A stretch of 64,000 nucleotides of DNA, taken from contig NZ_JADWPE010000003.1 of the NCBI RefSeq assembly GCF_017308985.1, positions 310,001 through 374,000 on the forward strand, read 5' to 3'. The notes beneath the pieces were generated by a model. That model was not told where the DNA came from. It ran no database searches and saw nothing but the letters and a program-made list of their open reading frames with translations. The first letter of the stretch is position 1, and each line of letters starts with the position of its first letter. Source of the DNA: Lysobacter changpingensis. GTDB lineage: Bacteria; Pseudomonadota; Gammaproteobacteria; Xanthomonadales; Xanthomonadaceae. Below, in pieces: positions 26,326-36,337 of this stretch. A program made the position numbers and the translations under genes.

Positions 26326-27134
26326 GCACCCTGCCCGCCCTGCTCCCGCCCGAGCCCGACGCGCCGTTCCCGCCGGTCGAGCAGGCGCTGCGCCAACCCG
26401 ACGGACTGCTCGCCGTGGGCGGCGACCTGAGCCCGACACGGCTGCTCAACGCCTACCGGCACGGCATCTTCCCCTGGTATTCGCAGGGCCAGCCGATCCT
26501 GTGGTGGAGCCCCGACCCGCGCACGGTGTTCGCCACCGACGGCGTGCGGCTGGGCTCGAAGTTCCGCCGCGGCCTGCGGCGTTCGATCTGGGAGGTGCGT
26601 GCCGACACGGCCTTCGCGCAGGTGGTCCAGGCCTGCGCCGAGACGCCCCGCCCGGGCCAGCGCGGCACGTGGATCACCCGCGAGATGCGCGCCGCCTACC
26701 AGCGCATGCATGAGCTCGGTCACGCGCATTCGTTCGAGGTCTTCGACGGCGCGCGGCTGGTCGGCGGGATCTACGGCGTGGCGATCGGCCGCATGTTCTT
26801 CGGCGAGAGCATGTTCAGCGCCGTCTCGGGCGGTTCGAAGGTCGCCCTCGCCGCGCTCGCCCTCCATCTGCGCGACTGGGGCTTCCCTTTGATCGACGCG
26901 CAGGTCGAGAACGACCACCTGATGAGCCTGGGGGCCCGGAGCTGGCCCCGGCCGCGGTTCAGCGCGGCGGTCGCCGAACTGACTGCCAGGCCCGGTATCG
27001 TGGGCGCGTGGTCGGCCCGCGTGGGCGGCTGGCCGGCAGCCCGGCTGGCCGACGTGAACTTTGCGGATGGGAGCCGGGCGGATGGGAGCCGGGCGGACGT
27101 GAAGCCGTCCGGAACGGCGATCGACGATCCTTAA
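26322..27134 (+). CDS. aat: Leucyl/phenylalanyl-tRNA-protein transferase
   Basis: A 270-residue enzyme that adds Leu or Phe from tRNA to proteins with N-terminal Lys or Arg, marking them for ClpS/ClpAP. Blocks: PDGLLAVGGDLSPTRLLNAY, HGIFPWY, PILWWSPDPRTV, AYQRMHELGHAHSFEVF, GGIYGVAIGRMFFGESMFS, and LIDAQVENDHLMSLGAR. The GTG start overlaps the preceding stop by 4 bases. clpA and clpS follow within 4 kb, fitting the N-end-rule pathway. The C-terminus carries extra residues with a 15-base direct repeat (GGATGGGAGCCGGGC twice, coding DGSRA twice), unlike a usual tail. Confidence 0.95.
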   Translation: MSTLPALLPPEPDAPFPPVEQALRQPDGLLAVGGDLSPTRLLNAYRHGIFPWYSQGQPILWWSPDPRTVFATDGVRLGSKFRRGLRRSIWEVRADTAFAQVVQACAETPRPGQRGTWITREMRAAYQRMHELGHAHSFEVFDGARLVGGIYGVAIGRMFFGESMFSAVSGGSKVALAALALHLRDWGFPLIDAQVENDHLMSLGARSWPRPRFSAAVAELTARPGIVGAWSARVGGWPAARLADVNFADGSRADGSRADVKPSGTAIDDP

Positions 27135-27233
27135 CCGATTTTTTGCACCGACGCCACCGGCATGGCAAAATGCGGGGCTTCGTTGCCGCTCCGCTTCCGG
27201 AACCGGCGCCACGACACACATACCAGGAACCAC

Positions 27234-27452
27234 ATGGCAAAAGACGACGTGATCGAATTCGAGGGCACGGTGGCGGAAACCCTTCCGAACACCATGTTCC
27301 GGGTGCGCCTCGAAAACGGGCACGAGATCATTGCCCACATCTCCGGCCGCATGCGCAAGAACTACATCCGCATCCTGACCGGCGACAAGGTGAAGGTCGA
27401 AATGACCCCGTACGACCTGACCAAAGGTCGCATTACCTACCGCATGAAGTAA
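27234..27452 (+). CDS. infA: Translation initiation factor IF-1
   Basis: A 72-residue S1/OB-fold protein that blocks the ribosomal A site during initiation. It starts [20 protein letters not shown] and has [21 protein letters not shown] and [18 protein letters not shown], near identical to IF-1 from other bacteria. The ATG at 27234 with AGGAA is the canonical start. It stands alone after aat with a bidirectional terminator at 27472. Confidence 0.98.
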   Translation: MAKDDVIEFEGTVAETLPNTMFRVRLENGHEIIAHISGRMRKNYIRILTGDKVKVEMTPYDLTKGRITYRMK

Positions 27453-27471
27453 TCGCGGCAAGTGATTGAAT

Positions 27472-27498
27472 AAAAAAGGCGGCCTTGGCCGCCTTTTT
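27472..27498. terminator. Bidirectional terminator between infA and clpA
   Basis: AAAAAAGGCGGCC-TT-GGCCGCCTTTTT is a perfect palindrome with a T-run on both strands. It lies 19 bases after infA and 24 bases before the end of clpA, which converge here. Confidence 0.92.
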
Positions 27499-27522
27499 CG
27501 TTTCCGCGGACCGGCGCGGAGG

Positions 27523-29805
27523 TCAGACCGTCGCCGGGAGCAGCTTCTCCGGTTCCGCCTGCGTGGTGACGACCAGCTCGTCGTCCTTCACGTCGATGGT
27601 GACCTTGCCGCCGTTGACCAGCTTGCCGAACAGCAGCTCGTCGGCCAGCGGACGCTTGATCTTCTCCTGGATCACGCGCGCCATCGGACGGGCACCCATC
27701 AGCGGGTCGAAGCCGTGCTGTGCCAGCCAGTCGCGGGCGGTCGGGGTGGCCGACAGGGCGACGTCCTTCTCGTGCAGCTGGGTCTCCAGCTCGATCAGGA
27801 ACTTGTCCACCACGCGCAGGATGTGCTCGAAGCCCAGCGGCTGGAACTGCACGACCGCGTCCAGGCGGTTGCGGAATTCGGGACTGAAGCTGCGGCGGAT
27901 CACTTCCATCGCGTCGGTCGAGTGGTCCTGCTTGGTGAAGCCGATCGAACGGCGCGAGGCCTGCGCGGCACCGGCGTTGGTCGTCATCACCAGGATCACG
28001 TTCTTGAAGTTCGCCTCGCGGCCGTTGGTGTCGGTGAGGACGCCCCGGTCCATGACCTGCAACAGGATGTTGAAGATGTCCGGATGGGCCTTCTCGACCT
28101 CGTCCAGCAGCAGCACGCAGTGCGGGGTCTTGACGATCTTCTCCGTCAGCAGGCCGCCCTGGTCGAAGCCGACGTAACCCGGAGGCGCGCCGATCAGGCG
28201 GCTGACCGAATGCGGCTCCATGTATTCGGACATGTCGAAGCGGACCAGTTCGATGCCCAGCTGCAGCGCGAGCTGCTTGGTCACCTCGGTCTTGCCCACG
28301 CCGGTCGGGCCGGCGAAGAGGAAGTTGCCGATCGGCTTGTCCGGATTGCCCAGGCCCGAGCGGGCGAGCTTGATCGCCGAGGTCAGCGTGTCGATCGCCG
28401 GATCCTGGCCGAAGATCACCATCTTCAGGTTGCGCTCGAGGTTCTTGAGCACGTCCTTGTCGGAGGCGGACACCTGCTTGGTCGGAATGCGCGCCATCTT
28501 CGCGACGATCGTCTCGATCTCCTCGACGTCGATCAGCGACTTGCGCACGTCGTCCGCGAGCAGGCGCTGGCGAGCGCCGGCCTCGTCGATGACGTCGATG
28601 GCCTTGTCGGGGAGCAGGCGGTCGCCGATGTGCTTCACCGACAGGTCCACGGCGGCCTGCAGCGCGTCGTCGGCGTAAGTCACGCCGTGGTGCGCCTCGT
28701 ACTTGGGCTTGAGGCCCTGCAGGATCTCGTAGGCCTCGCCCACCGTCGGCTCGACGATGTCGATCTTCTGGAAGCGACGCGCCAAGGCACGGTCCTTCTC
28801 GAAGATGCCGCGGTATTCCTGGAACGTGGTCGAGCCGATGCAGCGCAGTTCGCCCGAGGCGAGCGCCGGCTTGATCAGGTTGGAGGCGTCCATCGTGCCG
28901 CCGCTGGCCGAGCCCGCACCGATGATGGTGTGGATCTCGTCGATGAAGAGCACGGCCTCGGGCAGCTTCTTCAGCTGCGTCAGCACGGCCTTCAGGCGCT
29001 TCTCGAAGTCGCCGCGGTATTTGGTGCCGGCGACCAGGGCGCCCAGGTCGAGCGCGTAGATCGTCGCGTCGGCCAGCACCTCGGGCACGTCGCCGTCGAC
29101 GATGCGCTTGGCCAGGCCTTCGGCGATGGCGGTCTTGCCCACGCCGGCCTCGCCGACGTAGAGCGGGTTGTTCTTGCGGCGGCGGCACAGCACCTGGATG
29201 GTGCGCTCCACTTCGTCGGCGCGACCGACCAGCGGGTCGATCTTGCCGTCGCGCGCGAGCTGGTTGAGGTTCACCGCGAACTCCGCCAGCGCGTCGCCCT
29301 TGCCCTCGCCCTCGCCGCCTTCGCCGGACGGGGATTCGCCGTCCTCCTGCGAACGCGCCGGCTCCTGGCCGCCGTGTTTGGCGATGCCGTGGGAGATGTA
29401 GTTGACGACGTCCAGGCGGGCGACGTCCTGCTGGTTGAGGAAGTAGACCGCGTGGCTGTCCTTCTCGCCGAAGATCGCCACCAGCACGTTCGCGCCGGTC
29501 ACTTCCTTCTTGCCGCTGGACTGCACGTGGTAGACCGCGCGCTGCAGCACGCGCTGGAAACCGAGGGTCGGCTGGGTGTCGCGATCGACGTCCTCGGGCA
29601 GCACCGACACCGAGGTGGCGATGGCCTGCTCCAGGTCGGTGCGCAGGCGCTGGAAGTCGACCCCGCACGCCTTGAGCACGCTTTCGGCCGAGGGGTTGTC
29701 GAGCAGCGCCAGCAGCAGGTGTTCGACCGTCATGTACTCGTGACGCGCCTCGCGGGCGCGCTTGTAGCACTGGCCGATGCTGTATTCGAGATCCTTGCTG
29801 AACAT
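27523..29805 (-). CDS. clpA: ATP-dependent Clp protease ATP-binding subunit ClpA
   Basis: A 760-residue unfoldase that feeds substrates to ClpP. It has an N-domain (about 1-145, YKRAREARHEYMTVEHLLLALL) for ClpS binding, AAA-1 with Walker A LYVGEAGVGKTAIAEGLA and Walker B AVLFIDEIHTI, and AAA-2 with FAGPTGVGKTEVTKQLA, FDMSEYMEPHSVSRLIGAPPGYVG and VLLLDEVEKAHPDIFN. The acidic Ser/Glu-rich linker near 146-170 is normal for ClpA. There is no ClpB-type middle coiled coil. The adaptor gene clpS lies 140 bases upstream on the same strand. Confidence 0.96.
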   Translation of the reverse strand: MFSKDLEYSIGQCYKRAREARHEYMTVEHLLLALLDNPSAESVLKACGVDFQRLRTDLEQAIATSVSVLPEDVDRDTQPTLGFQRVLQRAVYHVQSSGKKEVTGANVLVAIFGEKDSHAVYFLNQQDVARLDVVNYISHGIAKHGGQEPARSQEDGESPSGEGGEGEGKGDALAEFAVNLNQLARDGKIDPLVGRADEVERTIQVLCRRRKNNPLYVGEAGVGKTAIAEGLAKRIVDGDVPEVLADATIYALDLGALVAGTKYRGDFEKRLKAVLTQLKKLPEAVLFIDEIHTIIGAGSASGGTMDASNLIKPALASGELRCIGSTTFQEYRGIFEKDRALARRFQKIDIVEPTVGEAYEILQGLKPKYEAHHGVTYADDALQAAVDLSVKHIGDRLLPDKAIDVIDEAGARQRLLADDVRKSLIDVEEIETIVAKMARIPTKQVSASDKDVLKNLERNLKMVIFGQDPAIDTLTSAIKLARSGLGNPDKPIGNFLFAGPTGVGKTEVTKQLALQLGIELVRFDMSEYMEPHSVSRLIGAPPGYVGFDQGGLLTEKIVKTPHCVLLLDEVEKAHPDIFNILLQVMDRGVLTDTNGREANFKNVILVMTTNAGAAQASRRSIGFTKQDHSTDAMEVIRRSFSPEFRNRLDAVVQFQPLGFEHILRVVDKFLIELETQLHEKDVALSATPTARDWLAQHGFDPLMGARPMARVIQEKIKRPLADELLFGKLVNGGKVTIDVKDDELVVTTQAEPEKLLPATV

Positions 29806-29945
29806 GGTGGCGTAAGCCTCCGGAAAGCTACTGCCGTCCTAGATGGGGACGGGCATGGGGAATTCCATGCTCGCAAGACCTCGGGTGGACCCGGTCCGGG
29901 ACCGGCGTTCCGCCCTTATCGCTCAGGACGTACTGAGGAGCACTT

Positions 29946-30266
29946 TTAGGCCTTTTCCATCGTGCACAGCAAGGGATGTTGGTTGAGTCTTGAAAATTCG
30001 TTCACCTGCGCCACTTTCGATTCTGCGACCTCGCGGGTGAAAACGCCGCAGACGCCACGGCCGCGGGTATGTACGTGCAGCATGATCTGGGTGGCCTTCT
30101 CGGCGTTCATCGCGAAAAAGCGCATCAGGACCTCCACCACGAAGTCCATCGGCGTGTAGTCGTCGTTCAGCAGCAGGACGGAATACAGCGGTGGACGCGC
30201 GATTTCGGGCTTGCCCGTCTCCACCAGGACGCCATGCTGGTGCTCGTGTTCGGTCTGTTTGGCCAT
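29946..30266 (-). CDS. clpS: ClpS adaptor protein
   Basis: A 106-residue protein that binds N-degron residues and delivers them to ClpA. Motifs: [23 protein letters not shown] (substrate pocket Asn-Asp and Met), the His region [22 protein letters not shown], and LCTMEKA at the end. The start [12 protein letters not shown] at 30266 is the usual one; a longer frame to 30326 is unlikely. It is upstream of clpA in the same direction, the common order, and with aat 3 kb away completes an N-end-rule set. Confidence 0.96.
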   Translation of the reverse strand: MAKQTEHEHQHGVLVETGKPEIARPPLYSVLLLNDDYTPMDFVVEVLMRFFAMNAEKATQIMLHVHTRGRGVCGVFTREVAESKVAQVNEFSRLNQHPLLCTMEKA

Positions 30267-30367
30267 GGCGGGATTATAGGCCGCAGGTCCGGCGGGTCGT
30301 GGACGCCCGAGCCCGGCGGCCGGCACAATGCCTGTTTCCCGCCTTCGATCACGTACGAGGAACGCAC

Positions 30368-30868
30368 ATGCGACTTCACGCTCTCGCCGTCGCCCTGGTG
30401 TCGCTGTCGGCCTCGATGCCGGCGCTCGCCGACGACACGTCCATGCGTGAAACGGTCCGTTCCGCCGATCCGGACATCGCGCGGCAGCTCGACAGCCTGA
30501 AGTACAAGTACGAGATCGACGCCGACGGCGACTACAAGCTGGGCTTCGACATGGACAACGGCCGCTCGCAGCTGGCGTTCGTGATCTCCGCCGTGGAGAG
30601 CTTCGGCGACATGAAGGTGCGCGAGGTCTGGGCGCCGGCGTATCGCGCCAGCGAGGGCAGCGAGTTCCCGGTGGCCGTCGCCAACCGCCTGCTCGAGGAC
30701 AGTCAGTCGAGCAAACTCGGCGGGTGGGTCAAGCATGGCGACACCGCGGTGTTCGTGGTGAAGCTGGCGGCCGATGCGAGCCAGGGCCAGCTCGACGACG
30801 CGATCGACTTCGTCCTGCGCACCGCCGACCAGATGGAACTGGAACTCACCGGCAAGGACGAATTCTGA
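30368..30868 (+). CDS. Exported YbjN-like protein
   Basis: A 166-residue protein with a signal peptide ([21 protein letters not shown]). The mature part has [60 protein letters not shown] and a late helix, a pattern like the YbjN / type-III-chaperone fold, though the match is by eye and not certain. Function unknown. Its stop shares one base with the Nudix start (TGATG), so it is the first gene of a coupled chain with nudJ-like, mnmA and hflD. It is divergent from clpS with a 101-base gap. Confidence 0.6.
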   Translation: MRLHALAVALVSLSASMPALADDTSMRETVRSADPDIARQLDSLKYKYEIDADGDYKLGFDMDNGRSQLAFVISAVESFGDMKVREVWAPAYRASEGSEFPVAVANRLLEDSQSSKLGGWVKHGDTAVFVVKLAADASQGQLDDAIDFVLRTADQMELELTGKDEF

Positions 30869-31347
30869 TGACCTACCGCCAAGGCCGGTTCTGGCAGCCC
30901 GATGTCACCGTCGCCACGATCGTGGTCGATGGCGGGCGCCTGCTGATGGTCGAGGAGACCGTCGGAGGGAAGCTGGTCCTCAACCAGCCGGCCGGGCACC
31001 TGGAGCCGGACGAGACGCTGATCGAGGCGGCGCTGCGCGAGACCCGCGAGGAAACCGGCTGGGACGTGCGCCTGACCGCCTTCGTCGGCGCGTACCAGTG
31101 GAAGGCGCCGGTGAATCCCGACGGCAGCGGCGGCCGTCATTACCTGCGCTTCGCCTTCGCCGCCGAACCGGTCGCGCACGATCCCGCGCGCCCGCTGGAC
31201 GAAGGCATCGTGCGCGCGGTGTGGATGACGCCCAGCGAACTGCAGGCCGCGCAATCGCGCCATCGCAGCCCGCTGGTGTGGCGCGCCGCCGCCGACTTCC
31301 TCGGCGGTCGCCGCCATCCACTGGAAATCACCCAGCACCTGGCATGA
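30868..31347 (+). CDS. Nudix hydrolase (NudJ-like)
   Basis: A 159-residue Nudix protein. The Nudix box [18 protein letters not shown] followed by EETGW is complete. Members hydrolyse nucleoside diphosphate derivatives; NudJ of E. coli is a phosphatase on several nucleotides and thiamine pyrophosphates. The order Nudix-mnmA-hflD matches nudJ-mnmA-hflD of E. coli, which supports orthology, but sequence alone does not define the substrate. It overlaps both neighbours (TGATG upstream; ATGA downstream). Confidence 0.85.
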   Translation: MTYRQGRFWQPDVTVATIVVDGGRLLMVEETVGGKLVLNQPAGHLEPDETLIEAALRETREETGWDVRLTAFVGAYQWKAPVNPDGSGGRHYLRFAFAAEPVAHDPARPLDEGIVRAVWMTPSELQAAQSRHRSPLVWRAAADFLGGRRHPLEITQHLA

Positions 31348-32465
31348 ACGTCACACCGCGCACCATCGTCGGCATGTCCGGAGGGGTCGATTCCTCCGTC
31401 GCGGCGTTGCGCCTGCGCGACGAGGGCGAGCCGATCGCCGGGTTGTTCATGCAGAACTGGGCCGATGACGGGAGCGGCGATTGCCGCGCGGAAGACGATC
31501 GTCGCGACGCGGTGGCCGTCAGCGGACGCCTCGGCATCCCGATCCACTTCCGCGATTTCTCCGGCGAATACTGGAAGGGCGTGTTCGAGCACTTCCTCGC
31601 CGAATACGCGGCCGGCCGCACGCCGAATCCCGACGTGCTGTGCAACCGCGAGATCAAGTTCAAATATTTCCTCGACGCGGCGCGCGCGCTCGGCGCGGAG
31701 TTCATCGCGACCGGCCATTACGCGCGCGTCGAACAGGACGGCGATCGCCACCTCCTGCTGCGCGCGGTCGATCGCAGCAAGGACCAGAGCTATTTCCTGC
31801 ACCAGCTCGGGCAGGCGCAACTGGCGGCGACGAAATTCCCGCTCGGCGGGCTGCTCAAGCGCGACGTGCGGCAGATGGCGCTCGACGCCGGCCTGCCGAC
31901 CGCGGCGAAGAAGGATTCCACCGGCATCTGCTTCATCGGCGAGCGCGACTTCCGCGAGTTCCTCGGTCGCTACCTGCCCGCGCGCGAAGGCGAGATGCGC
32001 ACGCCCGACGGCCACGTCATCGGTCGCCATCCCGGCGTGTTCTATTTCACGCTGGGCCAGCGTGAAGGCCTGAGCATCGGCGGCGTGCGCGGCTTCGAGG
32101 CCGCCCCGTGGTACGTGGTCGGCAAGGACGTCGCGCAGAACGTGCTGTACGTCGACCAGGGCGCCGACAGCCCATGGCTGCGTTCGCAGGCGCTGTGGTC
32201 GGAAGCGGCGCACTGGATCGCGGGAAGCCCGCCGGCGTCGCGCTTGGAATGCACCGCGCAGACGCGCTACCGGCAGGCCGACGAAGCCTGCGAGGTCGAA
32301 GTGCGCGATGACGGCACGCTGGCCGTGCGCTTCGCACGCGCGCAGCGGGCGGTGACGCCGGGACAGTCCCTGGTGCTTTACGACGGCGAGGTCTGCCTGG
32401 GCGGCGCGGTGATCGCCGCCACGGACGCGCCCCTGGAAGAACGATTGAAGGCTCGAGCTGCATGA
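31344..32465 (+). CDS. mnmA: tRNA-specific 2-thiouridylase MnmA
   Basis: A 373-residue enzyme that puts sulfur on U34 of tRNA for Lys, Glu and Gln. The ATP PP-loop is [13 protein letters not shown]; the two catalytic cysteines are Cys100 in [11 protein letters not shown] and Cys196 in [18 protein letters not shown] and DQSYFLHQL are also typical. The sulfur relay normally ends on the second cysteine. It overlaps the Nudix gene by 4 bases and hflD by 4 bases, so it is the middle of a tight operon. Confidence 0.96.
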   Translation: MNVTPRTIVGMSGGVDSSVAALRLRDEGEPIAGLFMQNWADDGSGDCRAEDDRRDAVAVSGRLGIPIHFRDFSGEYWKGVFEHFLAEYAAGRTPNPDVLCNREIKFKYFLDAARALGAEFIATGHYARVEQDGDRHLLLRAVDRSKDQSYFLHQLGQAQLAATKFPLGGLLKRDVRQMALDAGLPTAAKKDSTGICFIGERDFREFLGRYLPAREGEMRTPDGHVIGRHPGVFYFTLGQREGLSIGGVRGFEAAPWYVVGKDVAQNVLYVDQGADSPWLRSQALWSEAAHWIAGSPPASRLECTAQTRYRQADEACEVEVRDDGTLAVRFARAQRAVTPGQSLVLYDGEVCLGGAVIAATDAPLEERLKARAA

Positions 32466-33082
32466 CCCAGAACACGTCGATGTCCACGCGCGTCCTCGCC
32501 CTCGCCGGCCTCGTGCAGGCGCTGGCCCAGGTGCGACGCGTCGCGGACACCGGACAGGCCAACGCGGCCATCCTCGCCACCGCCATGGATTCGGTGTTCC
32601 GCATCGATGCGCCCTCGCCCACCGCCGTCTACGGCGACGTCGAGGCGCTGCGCCCAGGCCTGACGCTGCTGCGCGATTACTTCGGCAATTCGCAGCGCGA
32701 CGAGCAGCTGCCGCGCCTGGTGCTGGCGGTGATGCAGCTGGAACGCCGGTTCGTTCGCGACGACGACATGGGCCGCCGCGTGCAGTCGGGCATCCGCGCG
32801 CAGGCCGGCAACGCCGAGCGGATGGGCAGCACGCATCCGGATGTGATGGCGGCGCTGGGTTCGCTCTACGCCGAAACGCTCAGCCACCTGCGCCCGCGCG
32901 TGCTCGTGCAGGGCAACCCGCATTACCTCGGGCAGGCGTCGGTGGTGTCGGAAGTGCGCGCGATCCTGCTCGCGGCCGTGCGTTCGGCCGTGCTGTGGCG
33001 CCAGTGCGGCGGCAGCCTGTGGGATTTCCTGCTGCGTCGCCGCGACCTGCTGGCCGCGGTGCGCGACCATCTGGAAGGCTGA
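32462..33082 (+). CDS. hflD: High frequency lysogenization protein HflD homologue
   Basis: A 206-residue all-helical, peripheral membrane protein. Features: [82 protein letters not shown] and [21 protein letters not shown]. HflD in E. coli binds lambda CII; its own housekeeping role is unclear. The nudJ-mnmA-hflD order is conserved. The ATG overlaps the mnmA stop. Confidence 0.93.
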   Translation: MTQNTSMSTRVLALAGLVQALAQVRRVADTGQANAAILATAMDSVFRIDAPSPTAVYGDVEALRPGLTLLRDYFGNSQRDEQLPRLVLAVMQLERRFVRDDDMGRRVQSGIRAQAGNAERMGSTHPDVMAALGSLYAETLSHLRPRVLVQGNPHYLGQASVVSEVRAILLAAVRSAVLWRQCGGSLWDFLLRRRDLLAAVRDHLEG

Positions 33083-33153
33083 GTTTCCGCCAACGTGCGG
33101 CGCCCGGCGGCGATCCTTCCGCCAGCGTCCGCTGCAGCGTCCCGCTCGTCCTA

Positions 33154-33273
33154 TCAGCCCGCGATGGGGCCTGCCGCCACCGCCCACCAGACCGCGGCCC
33201 CCAATGCCGCGAGTATCGTCCAGCGCATCGCCTGCTCCACCCGGTCCGACCGGGCTGGCTTGTCCGTCTTCAT
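33154..33273 (-). CDS. Small membrane protein, 39 residues
   Basis: Reading leftward from ATG at 33273: MKTDKPARSDRVEQAMRW, then a single hydrophobic stretch TILAALGAAVWWAVAAGPIAG, then TGA. It has a positively charged N-terminus and one transmembrane helix, and GGGGAA lies about 6 bases before the ATG. It is short enough to be missed by automated gene calling. I recognise no family; it could be a small membrane regulator or a chance frame in an otherwise non-coding gap. Confidence 0.5.
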   Translation of the reverse strand: MKTDKPARSDRVEQAMRWTILAALGAAVWWAVAAGPIAG

Positions 33274-33407
33274 TGTCGCTTCCCCCTGCGTGCCGCATAT
33301 GAAATAGCGGCACAGGACGCGAGTCCTTGACTGTTGTCACGCAGTTGATTCGCGAAGGCGGCCAAAGGGCGCGAATTGTTCGTGGCTTGGGATGGCGGGC
33401 AGGTTTA

Positions 33408-33432
33408 GCCCCTCTCCACCGGGGTTGGGGGA
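33408..33432. repeat. REP-like unit, degenerate
   Basis: GCCCCTCTCCACCGGGGTTG followed by GGGGA. It shares the CCTCTCC core and GGTTGGGG tail with the unit at 6374 but has a shortened stem. Confidence 0.5.
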
Positions 33433-33564
33433 TGGCGAACAGCCGTTGCGCACAACGCTGCTGCTTCGCTGCTTCTCTTTTGGAAACCAGAAGCAAGTGG
33501 GTTCCCGCTTTCGCTGGATTGAGGGCGAGGTGGGTTCGCCGCAGATGGGGGTGCCCGCTCGCTG

Positions 33565-33600
33565 TCAGCCTGGATCCCGGCCCTCGCCGGGATGACGGGT
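33565..33600. repeat. Dispersed hairpin repeat, GGATCCCGGC type
   Basis: CAGCCTGGATCCCGGCCCTC followed by GCCGGGATGACGGG. The arms CCCGGC/GCCGGG pair. It is one of five copies in the window. Confidence 0.75.
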
Positions 33601-33661
33601 TGAGGTGTGGAGGTCGGTGCGAATAACCGCATGGATCTCGCAACGCAGCGTCCAAAACAAA

Positions 33662-33683
33662 AACCCCGGCCGAAGCCGGGGTT
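33662..33683 (-). terminator. Rho-independent terminator of acnB
   Basis: AACCCCGGC-CGAA-GCCGGGGTT is a perfect 9-base-pair stem with a 4-base loop. On the minus strand it runs into GGTTTTTGTTTT. It lies 28 bases after the acnB stop. Confidence 0.9.
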
Positions 33684-33710
33684 CTCTTTACTCCATGACG
33701 CCAGCGCCGA

Positions 33711-36308
33711 TCAGGCCGCGACCGTCTCCGCCACCTGGCGGTAGTCCTCGATCTGGTCGAAGTTCATGTAGCGGTAGATCTCCGCGCCCTTCGCGTTGAT
33801 CACGCCGATGTCGGCCATGTATTCCTCGCGGGTCGGGATGCGACCCAGGCGCGAGCAGATCGCCGCCAGCTCCGCCGAACCCAGGTACACGTTGGTGTTG
33901 CGGCCCAGGCGGTTCGGGAAGTTGCGGGTCGAGGTGGAGAACACCGTCGCGCCCTCGCGGGCCTGCGCCTGGTTGCCCATGCACAGCGAGCAGCCCGGCA
34001 TTTCCATGCGTGCGCCGGCCGTGCCGAAGGTGCCGTAGTGGCCTTCCTTGGTCAGCTCGGAGGCGTCCATCTTGGTCGGCGGGGCGACCCACAGGCGCGT
34101 CGGGATGTCGCGCTTGCCTTCCAGCAGCTTCGCGGCGGCGCGGAAGTGGCCGATGTTGGTCATGCACGAACCGATGAACACTTCGTCGATCTTCGCGCCG
34201 GCGACGTCGGACAGCGTCTTCACGTCGTCCGGGTCGTTCGGGCAGGCCAGGATGGGCTCCACGATCTGGTTCAGGTCGATCTCGATGACCGCGGCGTACT
34301 CGGCATCGGCGTCGCCTTCCAGCAGCTGCGGGTTGGCCAGCCACGCTTCCATCGCCTTGATGCGGCGGGCGAGCGAGCGCGGATCGGCGTAGCCCTCGGC
34401 GATCATCCACTTCAGCAGCGTGATGTTGCTGGTGAGGTATTCGACGATCGGCTCCTTGTCGAGCTTCACCGTGCAACCGGCGGCCGAACGTTCGGCCGAG
34501 GCGTCGGACAGCTCGAACGCCTGTTCGACCTTCAGGTGCGGCAAGCCTTCGATTTCGAGGATGCGGCCGGAGAAGATGTTCTTCTTGCCCTGCTTGGCGA
34601 CGGTGAGCAGGCCCTGCTTGATCGCGGCCAGCGGGATCGCATTGACCAGGTCGCGCAGCGTGACGCCCGGCTGCATTTCACCCTTGAAGCGCACCAGCAC
34701 CGATTCCGGCATGTCCAGCGGCATGACGCCGGTGGCCGCCGCGAAGGCGACCAGGCCCGAGCCGGCCGGGAACGAGATGCCCACCGGGAAGCGCGTGTGC
34801 GAGTCGCCGCCGGTGCCGACGGTGTCGGGCAGCAGCATGCGGTTGAGCCAGCTGTGGATCACGCCGTCGCCCGGGCGCAGCGCGATGCCACCACGGTTGC
34901 TGATGAAGGCCGGCAGCTCGTGGTGCGTCTTCACGTCCACCGGCTTCGGGTAAGCGGCGGTGTGGCAGAACGACTGCATGACCAGGTCGGCCGAGAAGCC
35001 CAGGCACGCCAGGTCCTTCAGCTCGTCGCGGGTCATCGGGCCGGTGGTGTCCTGCGAACCGACCGAGGTCATCTTTGGCTCGCAGTAGGTGCCCGGGCGG
35101 ATGCCTTGCTGCGTACCGTTAACTTCGGGCAGGCCGCAGGCGCGACCGACCATCTTCTGCGCCAGCGAGTAGCCCTTGCCGGTGTCGGCCGGGTTCTGCG
35201 GCAGGCGGAACAGCGTCGACGGCGCCAGGCCCAGCGCTTCGCGCGCCTTGGCGGTCAGGCCGCGGCCGACGATGAGCGGGATGCGGCCGCCGGCGCGGAC
35301 CTCATCGAACAGCACGTCGGACTTCACCGAAAACTCGGCGATCACCTTGCCGTCCTTCAGCGCCTTGCCTTCGTACGGACGCAGTTCGACCACGTCGCCC
35401 ATGTGCATCTGCGACACGTCGAGTTCGATCGGCAGCGCGCCGGCGTCTTCCATGGTGTTGTAGAAGATCGGCGCGATCTTCGAGCCCAGGCACACGCCGC
35501 CGAAGCGCTTGTTCGGGATGTACGGGATGTCCTCACCGGTGAACCACAGCACCGAGTTGGTGGCGGACTTGCGGCTCGAACCGGTGCCGACGACGTCGCC
35601 GACGTAAGCAACCAGGTGACCCTTGGCCTTCAGCGATTCGATGAAGGCAACCGGGCCGCGCTTGCCGTCTTCTTCCGGCTCGATGCCGTCGCGCTTGTTC
35701 TTCAGCATCGCCAGCGCGTGCAGCGGGATGTCCGGGCGCGTGGTGGCGTCGGGCGCCGGCGACAGGTCGTCGGTGTTGGTTTCGCCGGTCACCTTGAACA
35801 CGGTGATGGTCATCGACGCCGGGACTTCCGGACGGCTGGTGAACCATTCGGCGTCGGCCCAGCTCTGGAGGACGGACTTGGCGTTCGCGTTGCCCTTCTC
35901 CGCCTTTTCCTGCACGTCGTGGAAGGCGTCGAACATCAGCAGCGTGTGCTTGAGCGCATTGGCGGCGACGGTGCCGACTTCGGCGTCGTCCAGCAGCTCC
36001 ACCAGCGGGTGGATGTTGTAGCCGCCAAGCATCGTGCCCAACAGCTCGGTGGCACGCGCGCGCGAGATCAGCGCGTTCTTCTCGGTGCCGAACGCCACGG
36101 CGGCGAGGTAGGACGCCTTCACCTTGGCGGCATCGTCCACACCGGCCGGGACGCGGTTGGTGATGAGGTCGAGCAGGAAGCCTTCCTCGCCCGCCGGCGG
36201 AGCCTTCAGCAGTTCGATGACGTCGGCGGTCTGCTGCGCGGTGAGCGGCAGCGGCGGGATGCCCAGCGCGGCGCGCTCGGCAACGTGGTGGCGGTAGGCT
36301 TCCAACAT
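33711..36308 (-). CDS. acnB: Aconitate hydratase B
   Basis: An 865-residue enzyme of the citrate cycle (citrate to isocitrate). It has the AcnB order: an N-terminal HEAT-like domain ([30 protein letters not shown]), the swivel part with [20 protein letters not shown], then the Fe-S core. Cluster ligands fit [12 protein letters not shown] and [39 protein letters not shown] is typical. I chose the ATG at 36308; the upstream frame is the shadow of the toxin gene. It lies downstream of a VapBC-like pair. The second aconitase, acnA, is 1 kb away on the other strand. Confidence 0.97.
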   Translation of the reverse strand: MLEAYRHHVAERAALGIPPLPLTAQQTADVIELLKAPPAGEEGFLLDLITNRVPAGVDDAAKVKASYLAAVAFGTEKNALISRARATELLGTMLGGYNIHPLVELLDDAEVGTVAANALKHTLLMFDAFHDVQEKAEKGNANAKSVLQSWADAEWFTSRPEVPASMTITVFKVTGETNTDDLSPAPDATTRPDIPLHALAMLKNKRDGIEPEEDGKRGPVAFIESLKAKGHLVAYVGDVVGTGSSRKSATNSVLWFTGEDIPYIPNKRFGGVCLGSKIAPIFYNTMEDAGALPIELDVSQMHMGDVVELRPYEGKALKDGKVIAEFSVKSDVLFDEVRAGGRIPLIVGRGLTAKAREALGLAPSTLFRLPQNPADTGKGYSLAQKMVGRACGLPEVNGTQQGIRPGTYCEPKMTSVGSQDTTGPMTRDELKDLACLGFSADLVMQSFCHTAAYPKPVDVKTHHELPAFISNRGGIALRPGDGVIHSWLNRMLLPDTVGTGGDSHTRFPVGISFPAGSGLVAFAAATGVMPLDMPESVLVRFKGEMQPGVTLRDLVNAIPLAAIKQGLLTVAKQGKKNIFSGRILEIEGLPHLKVEQAFELSDASAERSAAGCTVKLDKEPIVEYLTSNITLLKWMIAEGYADPRSLARRIKAMEAWLANPQLLEGDADAEYAAVIEIDLNQIVEPILACPNDPDDVKTLSDVAGAKIDEVFIGSCMTNIGHFRAAAKLLEGKRDIPTRLWVAPPTKMDASELTKEGHYGTFGTAGARMEMPGCSLCMGNQAQAREGATVFSTSTRNFPNRLGRNTNVYLGSAELAAICSRLGRIPTREEYMADIGVINAKGAEIYRYMNFDQIEDYRQVAETVAA

Positions 36309-36337
36309 TGAACTTCTCCGAAAGGAATTGCGTGCAA

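Larger units (their letters stand above)
33083..33710. other. Intergenic region between hflD and acnB
   Basis: About 630 bases. It contains a 39-residue minus-strand membrane peptide (33154-33273), a REP-like unit at 33408-33432, a GGATCCCGGC-type hairpin at 33565-33600 and the acnB terminator at 33662-33683. Nothing else is supported. Confidence 0.5.

Noticed and set aside
27466-29949. 827-codon plus-strand open frame opposite clpA
   Set aside because: Antisense of ClpA; its start lies inside the infA/clpA terminator.
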